Origin: Betaproteobacteria bacterium
GTDB lineage: Bacteria > Pseudomonadota > Gammaproteobacteria > Burkholderiales > Burkholderiaceae
NCBI GenBank assembly: GCA_018969885.1
Contig: JAGWXN010000071.1
Span: forward strand, 1 to 12,434
Length of the DNA stretch: 12,434 bases
Direction of reading: 5' to 3'
Shown: piece after piece, positions 7,174-12,434 of the stretch
Layout of the letters: the number at the start of each line of letters is the position of its first letter
Position numbering within the stretch: the stretch's first letter is position 1
The notes under the pieces: generated by a model
The model's database searches: none
The model's input: the letters and a program-made list of their open reading frames with translations, nothing else
Told to the model about the DNA's origin: nothing
Made by a program: the position numbers and the translations under genes

Positions 7174-8309
7174 GTTCGAGAGGGGAGTTCCACAATGCCA
7201 GTGCCGAGCACCGACAGTTCCTGATCCTGATTGTGGGCCTGCTGCTCGATTTCGACCAGATGCCTTCCGTTTTCCACGAACTTGCGGAGCACCCGGCCCT
7301 GGATGTAGAGCAGGTCGCCCTCGGGGTTGTGGCGCCGGATCTTGCAGGTGGCCTTGCGCAGAAACCCGCGGTCGCCCATCCAGTTGGTGAGGTGGTGGGT
7401 GAGCCATGATGCCCGCTCGGGACCGTAGTCATAGGCGCCTGGCGCGCCCACCTCGAGCGCGAAGTCTTCCTCCCAGTGCACCCGCTCGGGTACATCGGGA
7501 ATCCCGAAGCGATTGGTGATGCCCACGCCCGGATGCGCGTCAATCAGCTTCCAGGCGAGTTTGTTGGCTCGGATGTAGAGCCCCCCCCAGCCCTGCGCGT
7601 AGGCAATGAACCCGGTGACCGTCATGGGACCCTTCAGCATGACGGGCAACGCCTCGTTTTCTGATACATCGTCCCAGAAACGAGGAGTTGCGCCCCGAAC
7701 CGGCTCATCGCGATAGAGCTTGTAGGCCTCGGCAATCTCTTCGGCCGAGTAGCGACGCGGAGCGCGCTCTCGCGTGTGCTGATACTTGGTGCCCTGCTCG
7801 CGCGCGGTATCGCGCTCGGTGCGAAAGCACCAGCTGTCGGCCTCAGCGAGCAGCTCGCCCTTCTGATTGTAAAAATTCACGTGATAAATCTGTTGAACCG
7901 CCCGGCCTGCAAATCGTGTTTCATGCAGCACCAGATCTTTAAGCCACGACTCGGTACGGATTTCGTCATTTCGGCGCACGGGCAGGTGCCAGGTCCAATC
8001 GGAGCCCGACCACATGGCGTGAATGCCGGGCAAGCCGCCGACGTAACCGGAGATGATGCGGTTGGTGGAAAAAAGAAAGCTTGGCAGCGCGACGATGCCG
8101 CCATAGTGGCTGCCCGCCGCGTAGTCGGGATCGCACCAGAGTGGGTTATCGTCGCCGATGCCGTGAGCGTAGTGGCGGATGTTGTCGCGAGTGGCCTCAT
8201 GGCACCAGGGTTCAGCCTGGTTTTCGATCTTGACGCCGATGCGGCGGCGCAGCGCATCGAGGCCGCTTTCGGTGATTTTCGGGAATGAACGTTCCGCTGA
8301 CGTTGACAT
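7170..8309 (-). CDS. Two-domain hotdog acyl dehydratase (FAS1-like N-terminal plus MaoC-like C-terminal)
   Basis: 379 residues, starting at ATG 8309, 4 bp after the ligase stop, with GGAG about 11 bp upstream. The N-terminal hotdog domain holds HYAHGIGDDNPLWCDPDYA (46-64), a variant of the hydratase motif GDxNPxHxD. The aspartate (D53) is kept but the usual His is W58, which I recall as common in the 'FAS1-like dehydratase' group. A second domain starts near residue 205, with PMTVTGFIAYAQGWGGLYIR (228-247) and a C-terminal strand-rich part (GDLLYIQGRVLRKFVENGRHLVEIE). Fused pairs of this kind hydrate or dehydrate bulky or unusual acyl-CoAs. Position between ligase and CoA-transferase fits a step on a CoA-bound intermediate. 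The substrate is unknown. Confidence 0.87.
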   Translation of the reverse strand: MSTSAERSFPKITESGLDALRRRIGVKIENQAEPWCHEATRDNIRHYAHGIGDDNPLWCDPDYAAGSHYGGIVALPSFLFSTNRIISGYVGGLPGIHAMWSGSDWTWHLPVRRNDEIRTESWLKDLVLHETRFAGRAVQQIYHVNFYNQKGELLAEADSWCFRTERDTAREQGTKYQHTRERAPRRYSAEEIAEAYKLYRDEPVRGATPRFWDDVSENEALPVMLKGPMTVTGFIAYAQGWGGLYIRANKLAWKLIDAHPGVGITNRFGIPDVPERVHWEEDFALEVGAPGAYDYGPERASWLTHHLTNWMGDRGFLRKATCKIRRHNPEGDLLYIQGRVLRKFVENGRHLVEIEQQAHNQDQELSVLGTGIVELPSRT

Positions 8310-8313
8310 GGTT

Positions 8314-9921
8314 TCAGGCTCCAGGAGAAGAGGGGGGTGCGGCGCGCGGCACATCCGACTGCGCTACGTCCGTCTGATGGGCGAGCGCCTCACGGTCACG
8401 AAGGATTTTGCGATTGATCTTTCCTGCCGGGTTTTTGGGCAGCTCGGTCACGAACACGACCTTTCGCGGATACTCGTGCTGGCTCAGATTGTTGCGGACC
8501 CGGGTCTGGATTTCTTCGATGAAAGCGCTGTCACCAGCCCGGCGAGAGACGATGAATGCCTTTACCACACTGCCGCGGAGCGCGTCTGGAACGCCGATTG
8601 CGGCGGCCTCCTGAACGTCAGGATGTTTGAGAATGGCGTCTTCGATTTCCACTGCGCTCATGGTCCAGCCGGCTGAAATGATCACGTCATCGGCGCGGCC
8701 GCCGTGCCAGAAATAGCCCTCTTCATCGATACGTCCCAGGTCTTTGGTGGGCACCCAGCGGTCTCGGCGCCAGACCTTCAGTTCGCCGGTGACACCAGGC
8801 GCGCAGGGCTGGCCGCTCGCGTCCTGAACCTCAACGCGGCCGCCTGGTACGGGCTTTCCGAGCGAGCCTGGTTTTACCGGAAAATCGGGGGCGCCAGGGT
8901 AGTTCACCAGCACCACCCCAATCTCGGTCGTGCCATACATGCTGCACACCGGCGCACCAAACGTGGCTTCGGCAAAGCTGAGTGTCTCGGTATCAATCGG
9001 CTCGCCGGTGAACGAGAGCTTACGAAGCTGGTAACGGTAGCGGGTTGCTACGCCACTATTTCGCATCATGCGGTAATGCGTGGCCGCAGCCGACAGGTTG
9101 GTGAAGCCCTGTTCGGCAAGTGCCTGCAGCAACCTGGCGGCATCAAACTTCCCGGCATAAACGCCGATGGTGACGCCGAGCGCAAGCGGCGCGAGCGTGC
9201 CGTGCCACAGGCCATGACCCCAGGCGGGCGAGGATGGGCACATGAACCGGTCTCCCGGACGGATACCCGTGCCGTAGAGCGCGGCCAGCATCAGCGTGAC
9301 AAGCGCGGCGTGCGTGTGGCGCACGGCTTCGGGCAGTTCGCGGGTGGTTCCCGAGGTGTATTGAAAGATTGCGAGGTCGCTCGCCCGGGTGTCGGTCTGA
9401 AACACGTCGGGCCATTGCGCGAGCTCGGCCTGGAGCGCGGAGTCGTCGTAGAGACAGGTGAGGCCGGCGATGCCAGCCACCGCCTGGGCTTTGTCTGGCA
9501 CGGTGACTAGGACACGCGGCTCGCAGTCGAGCACTCTGAGCCGCACCCCGTCGGGCCCAAACAGCGTAAAGAGGGGCACTGCGATGGCGCCGAGTTTGAT
9601 TGCACCGAAGATCGCCGCATAAAAGAGACGACCAGGTTCCAGCATGACCGCCACCCGGTCGCCGCGGCTGATACCGCGTGCGGCAAGCAGATGCGCGAAG
9701 CGTGCTGAATCAGCAGAGATCTGGCGAAAGCTGAGGAGTTCGTCAGCTTGGCCAGGGCGGACCACGATCACCGCGGTGCGGTCGCCAGCGGCATGCCGGT
9801 CAATGCACTCGTGAGCGATATTGAGCCGCTCCCGGTTGCCGTCGAAGAGGGACCACAGCGCATCTTTTGAGCAGTGCTGCTGCGCGTCGGCGTAGCGGCT
9901 GAATTCGGTGAGGAGTGGCAT
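8314..9921 (-). CDS. AMP-forming acyl-CoA ligase/synthetase (ANL superfamily)
   Basis: 535 residues. It activates a carboxylic acid with ATP to an acyl-adenylate and then to acyl-CoA. Motifs in order are the phosphate loop YTSGTTRELPEAVRHTH (188-204), MYGTTEIG (328-335), a variant of TGD (TKDLGR, 392-397), YFWHGGRADDVIISAGW (403-419), and the C-terminal PKNPAGKINRK with the expected catalytic lysine K501. The phosphate loop departs from the usual SGTTGxPK: G-x-P-K is replaced by R-E-L-P-E-A-V. The last 25 or so residues after the catalytic region (Ala/Pro-rich) look unstructured. It is the first gene of the eight-gene operon. The promoter lies in the 113-bp gap before the divergent regulator. 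The ATG at 9921 has no good Shine-Dalgarno, so the exact start is less sure. The substrate type is not evident. Confidence 0.94.
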   Translation of the reverse strand: MPLLTEFSRYADAQQHCSKDALWSLFDGNRERLNIAHECIDRHAAGDRTAVIVVRPGQADELLSFRQISADSARFAHLLAARGISRGDRVAVMLEPGRLFYAAIFGAIKLGAIAVPLFTLFGPDGVRLRVLDCEPRVLVTVPDKAQAVAGIAGLTCLYDDSALQAELAQWPDVFQTDTRASDLAIFQYTSGTTRELPEAVRHTHAALVTLMLAALYGTGIRPGDRFMCPSSPAWGHGLWHGTLAPLALGVTIGVYAGKFDAARLLQALAEQGFTNLSAAATHYRMMRNSGVATRYRYQLRKLSFTGEPIDTETLSFAEATFGAPVCSMYGTTEIGVVLVNYPGAPDFPVKPGSLGKPVPGGRVEVQDASGQPCAPGVTGELKVWRRDRWVPTKDLGRIDEEGYFWHGGRADDVIISAGWTMSAVEIEDAILKHPDVQEAAAIGVPDALRGSVVKAFIVSRRAGDSAFIEEIQTRVRNNLSQHEYPRKVVFVTELPKNPAGKINRKILRDREALAHQTDVAQSDVPRAAPPSSPGA

Positions 9922-9985
9922 ACACGGGGCGGGCCGGGAAGGGGCGGGCGCGGGTGCGCGGGCAACAGGGTCTGGTGGATACCGG

Positions 9986-10015
9986 ACTATGGCGTGCCGC
10001 CCAAAGATTTGTCAA
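9986..10015 (-). promoter_or_regulatory. Predicted sigma-70 promoter of the ligase-to-isomerase operon
   Basis: On the minus strand a perfect TTGACA (10015-10010) is followed after 18 bp by CATAGT (9991-9986, four of six consensus bases). Transcription would begin near 9978, leaving a leader of about 57 nt before ATG 9921. The -35 box lies inside an AT-rich stretch with inverted arms, where the regulator could bind. Confidence 0.5.
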
Positions 10016-10043
10016 TTGGCGTTAGTATTTGTATATGGACAAA
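10008..10043. promoter_or_regulatory. Inverted arms TTTGTC / GACAAA in the divergent intergenic region, candidate regulator operator
   Basis: TTTGTC (10008-10013) and GACAAA (10038-10043) form 6-bp inverted arms 24 bp apart. They lie in an AT-rich island (about 10005-10050) that stands out from the GC-rich surroundings. The left arm covers the operon -35 box; the right arm covers the first codons of the regulator. This is a natural place for IclR autoregulation and operon control, but the arms do not match a specific IclR consensus known to me. Confidence 0.35.
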
Positions 10044-10868
10044 AAATTTCAACCGTCACCGCCCCCTCCGTTGAGGGCGCTTTCCCGCCCTGTCCGACCT
10101 GGTCCCCCCGCAGCGGTCGACCGTGTGCGCCCGGTCCCTGCGGTCAGCCGGGCGGTTGCGATACTGCGCGCGCTCGGGCGAAGTGCCGAACCCATGGGTG
10201 TGAAGGCCCTCGCCGATCAGCTCGAGCTCGTCCCGAGCACCTGTCTGCACATTCTTCGTGTGCTGGTGGCCGAACAGTTGGTGAAGCTTGACCCCGCCAC
10301 GCGTCGCTACAGCCTGGGAAATGGTCTGGCCACACTTGCCCGGGCCGCGCTCGCCCGCGACCCGTTTCCGGCTCTTGCGCAGCCTGCGCTTGATCAGATT
10401 TCGCAGCGCTGGAAGGTCACTGCGATCGGTGTTGAAATCGCAGCACACGAGCACATGCTGGTGCTCGCAATCTCGCGCTCGGAAGCGCCGTTTCGTTTGC
10501 ATGTGGATGTCGGCAGCCGATTCCCCGCGCTCATCAGCGCAACCGGGCGGCTGGTGGCTGCGTTCACGCAGTGGCCGCCAGGCGAACTCGAAGCCCGGTT
10601 CCGGAAGCTTCGCTGGCAGAAGGCGCCGGGCTATCGCCGTTGGCTCAAGCAGGTCGCTGAAGTACGCGAGCGTGGCTTCAGCGTGGATCAAGGCGATTAC
10701 ATTGCAGGCGTGACGCTGATCGCCGTACCCGTCTTCAATGCTGGCGGCGTGCTGTCACACGCACTGGTAGCAGCTGAAATGGGGGAATCGAACAGCGCGC
10801 GGGCGCGCCGGGGTCTGATCGACGATCTCCTTGCGCGGGCCCGTGCACTGTCAGACTCCCTCGCCTGA
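10035..10868 (+). CDS. IclR-family transcriptional regulator
   Basis: 277 residues from ATG 10035. After a proline-rich N-terminal stretch of about 34 residues come the winged helix-turn-helix (about 35-96: VPAVSRAVAILRALGRS, VKALADQLELVPSTCLHILRVLVAEQLV, TRRYSLG) and the effector-binding IclR domain. The latter contains KVTAIGVEIAAHEHMLVLA, VGSRFPALISATGRLVAA and the characteristic GFSVDQGDYIAGVTLIAVPVF. IclR proteins respond to small organic acids or aromatic compounds and often control a divergent catabolic operon, as the layout suggests here. The start is uncertain. There is no Shine-Dalgarno before ATG 10035, and a plausible -35/-10 pair (TTGTCA 10009, TATATG 10032) would put the transcript start inside the frame. 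A start at TTG 10071 or GTG 10125 would still keep the whole DNA-binding domain. Confidence 0.92.
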   Translation: MDKKFQPSPPPPLRALSRPVRPGPPAAVDRVRPVPAVSRAVAILRALGRSAEPMGVKALADQLELVPSTCLHILRVLVAEQLVKLDPATRRYSLGNGLATLARAALARDPFPALAQPALDQISQRWKVTAIGVEIAAHEHMLVLAISRSEAPFRLHVDVGSRFPALISATGRLVAAFTQWPPGELEARFRKLRWQKAPGYRRWLKQVAEVRERGFSVDQGDYIAGVTLIAVPVFNAGGVLSHALVAAEMGESNSARARRGLIDDLLARARALSDSLA

Positions 10869-10895
10869 CAGGCCGACGGAGGATCCTGGGCGAGG

Positions 10896-11990
10896 TCAGT
10901 CCGCGGTGCCTGGCGTTACGGCCGGCCGGATCGCGGGCGGGGCGCCATCCACCCACGCCGGAAATAGCGCCTGAAGGCTGCCATCGGGTGCTCTGGCCAC
11001 CAGCTTACGACTGGCCAGACGAGGGCTCGCCAGGGCCTCGTCGAGTGCAAGCACCGGCGAGACACAGCACTCATCGTCAGAAAATCGCGCGAGGCATTCA
11101 TCGAACGAAAGCGCGGCAATCACGTCTGCCACGTCGGCAATCAGCCGGTGCTGTGGCAGGGGTTCAGTCTGCCTGGCCGCCCACTCGGGATGGCCGGCTG
11201 CGTCGCTGAAGCGCCGCCAGAATTTGGGCTCGACCGCTCCCACTACCACGTGCCGGTCATCACGGGTGCGATACACCTGGTAATAGGCTGCACCGCCGTT
11301 CAGATAGGTGGTTCGCCGCTTCGGAACCGCGCGGTTCTCGCCGAAGTCGGCCACCTGCAGCATCTGAAGCGGCATGATCACATCGGCAAGGCCCAGGTCG
11401 ATCGCACAACCCTCGCCGCTAGCGTGGCGTCCCTGAAGCGCGCCCAGGATCGCGATCGCCGCGAACAGGCTGCCTGACACGTCCGCCACCGGCGGGTCGA
11501 AAAAAACCGGGCCCTGATGACCATTACGATCCAGGACGCCCGCCTCGGCCAGATAATTGGCGTCATGTCCCGCCTTTTGCAGCGACTCCCCAGCTGCGCC
11601 ATAGCCGCTAATCGAGCACACGATCAGCTGTGGCGCGTGTGCTCTGAGTAACCCGATGCCCAGCCCCAGTCGCTCCATCACGCCAGGCCTGAAGCCTTCG
11701 ATCAACACATCGGCCTCGCGCGCGAGCTCCAGCAGCGTTTCGCGCCCCTGGTCGCTCTTGAGATCGATCCGCAGAACTCGCTTGCCGGCGTTGAGCGTCT
11801 GATAAAAGAGCCCTTCGCCCTCGCGGTTCCTCGGACCGAGCGTTTGCATGGGGTCGCCCGAGGGCGGCTCGATCTTCAGGACCTCGGCCCCCATGTCGGC
11901 GAGTAGCAGACTGGCGAGCGGCCCGGGGATGTACTGCGACAGATCGAGGATACGAACGCCTGCCAGCCACCGGCTCATGCCTTGGCTCAT
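10896..11990 (-). CDS. CaiB/BaiF-family protein, alpha-methylacyl-CoA racemase-like
   Basis: 364 residues from ATG 11990; a second ATG at 11978 is possible and neither has a strong ribosome site. The CaiB fold is marked by LAGVRILDLSQYIPGPLASL (9-28), MGAEVLKIEPPSGDPM (33-48), NAGKRVLRIDLKS, VLIEGFRPGVMERLGLG (95-111) and the aspartate D170 in PPVADVSG. The segment AGHDANYLAEAGVL (140-153) recalls the GHDINY signature of alpha-methylacyl-CoA racemases, whose His and a later Asp are catalytic; here H142 and D170 are candidates. It could thus epimerise a 2-methyl-branched acyl-CoA rather than move CoA. It differs clearly from the CaiB protein at 5941-7173. Its stop faces that of the IclR gene (27 bp apart), and it is divergent from the enoyl-CoA hydratase gene. 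Confidence 0.9.
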   Translation of the reverse strand: MSQGMSRWLAGVRILDLSQYIPGPLASLLLADMGAEVLKIEPPSGDPMQTLGPRNREGEGLFYQTLNAGKRVLRIDLKSDQGRETLLELAREADVLIEGFRPGVMERLGLGIGLLRAHAPQLIVCSISGYGAAGESLQKAGHDANYLAEAGVLDRNGHQGPVFFDPPVADVSGSLFAAIAILGALQGRHASGEGCAIDLGLADVIMPLQMLQVADFGENRAVPKRRTTYLNGGAAYYQVYRTRDDRHVVVGAVEPKFWRRFSDAAGHPEWAARQTEPLPQHRLIADVADVIAALSFDECLARFSDDECCVSPVLALDEALASPRLASRKLVARAPDGSLQALFPAWVDGAPPAIRPAVTPGTAD

Positions 11991-12144
11991 CTGTTCACCC
12001 GTCAATGAAATTCGTGGGAGGGGGATGGAATTCGAAAAGGCATGCCTATTCGACCAACAGCCCGCTTGTCTCTCTATGATACGCATCGAGAATATCAACA
12101 GCCATCAAGCGGTGTCCAATGCCGCTCGAGCCAGGAGAACCCCG
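11991..12144. promoter_or_regulatory. Divergent intergenic region with a candidate plus-strand -10 box and small inverted arms
   Basis: This 154-bp gap separates the divergent CaiB-like and enoyl-CoA hydratase genes and should hold both promoters. TATGAT (12075-12080) is a good -10 box for the plus strand, but no convincing -35 is at the right distance. TGATA (12077-12081) and TATCA (12093-12097) form 5-bp inverted arms overlapping that box, a possible operator. Nothing else stands out. Confidence 0.3.
12133..12138 (+). promoter_or_regulatory. Ribosome binding site deciding a TTG start
   Basis: AGGAGA lies 6 bp before TTG 12145. No in-frame ATG exists near the N-terminus (the ATG at 12155 is out of frame), so this site supports the TTG as start of the enoyl-CoA hydratase gene. 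Confidence 0.65.
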
Positions 12145-12434
12145 TTGCCCATTCATGTGAGTCAACCCCGCCCCTCGGTCACGCTGGTCACGCTGGACAA
12201 TCCGGCGAAACGAAATGCGCTGTCGCGCGCGGACCTGGCTGAACTGGGGCGTCTGTGGGAGCGCCTCGATTCCGATCCAGGCTGTCGTGCGATCGTACTC
12301 ACGGGGGCTGGCGAAAAAGGCTTCTGCTCCGGCGCCGACATTGGCGGCGACCTGAGCGCAGCCGAGGAAACCGCCCGTATCGTCAATGATGCACTGCTGA
12401 AGACCCGCGCATTTTCAAAACCGATCATCGCGGC
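12145..12434 (+). CDS. Enoyl-CoA hydratase/isomerase family protein, N-terminal part (cut by window end)
   Basis: The frame is open from TTG 12145 to the window end and gives 96 codons. It reads PIHVSQPRPSVTLVTLDNPA, then the typical KRNALSRADLAEL, VLTGAGEKGFCSGADIGGDL (about residues 53-72), and SKPIIAA at the edge. The strand VTLVTLDNPAKRNALS and the oxyanion-hole segment FCSGADI are hallmarks of the crotonase family, so the call is secure. Which reaction it catalyses (hydration, isomerisation, retro-Claisen or hydrolysis) cannot be told because the catalytic Glu positions lie beyond the window. It is divergent from the racemase-like CaiB gene and may act on the same CoA-bound intermediates. 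Confidence 0.93.
   Translation, partial: MPIHVSQPRPSVTLVTLDNPAKRNALSRADLAELGRLWERLDSDPGCRAIVLTGAGEKGFCSGADIGGDLSAAEETARIVNDALLKTRAFSKPIIA

Noticed and set aside
8704..9510. 268-codon open frame on the plus strand
   Set aside because: It is a shadow of the acyl-CoA ligase, whose motifs cover the whole stretch on the other strand.
10869..10895. Possible bidirectional terminator between the IclR and CaiB-like genes
   Set aside because: No stable hairpin followed by a T-run could be found in the 27-bp gap on either strand.

Overview
The window is GC-rich and densely coded. It looks like a chromosomal catabolic island of a betaproteobacterium, most likely Burkholderiales. The pointers are a Bug/TctC-type periplasmic receptor, an IclR regulator, two CaiB-type CoA-transferases, and short gene spacing with ATGA overlaps. 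No rRNA, tRNA, insertion sequence, phage gene or CRISPR array was seen.

Layout: (a) 1-243 (+) is the C-terminal end of an ABC-transporter substrate-binding protein. (b) 9921 down to 258 (-) is one convergent block of eight genes with gaps of 50 bp or less. In transcription order they are: acyl-CoA ligase, two-domain hotdog (FAS1-like/MaoC) dehydratase, CaiB CoA-transferase, Bug receptor, UGSC selenoprotein, its Sec-less paralogue, thioredoxin-reductase-like flavoprotein, and a maleate isomerase/arylmalonate decarboxylase-like protein. (c) 10035-10868 (+) is a divergent IclR-family regulator. It faces the operon across a 113-bp region with a good minus-strand promoter and inverted arms. (d) 11990-10896 (-) is a second CaiB protein, resembling alpha-methylacyl-CoA racemase. 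(e) 12145 to the window end (+) is a truncated enoyl-CoA hydratase with a TTG start, divergent from (d).

The main find is at 4917-3190. Two apparent ORFs lie in the same frame, separated by one TGA (4611-4609). Reading the TGA as selenocysteine gives one 575-residue protein with the motif G-C-U-G-S-C at residues 101-106. That is the signature of the poorly understood UGSC (seleno)protein family. A hairpin starts directly after the TGA, with its apical loop 17 nt downstream, where a bacterial SECIS element is expected. The usual gene-calling would split this gene or discard its first part. A Sec-less paralogue of its C-terminal domain and a CxxC flavoprotein of thioredoxin-reductase type follow in the same operon.

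Working model (inference): an organic acid is captured by the Bug receptor and turned into a CoA thioester by the ligase or a CoA-transferase. It is then processed by the hotdog hydratase and by a Sec-dependent thiol/selenol redox enzyme. That enzyme would consist of the UGSC protein and its paralogue, recycled by the flavoprotein. The IclR protein would sense the substrate or an intermediate. The substrate cannot be told from sequence.
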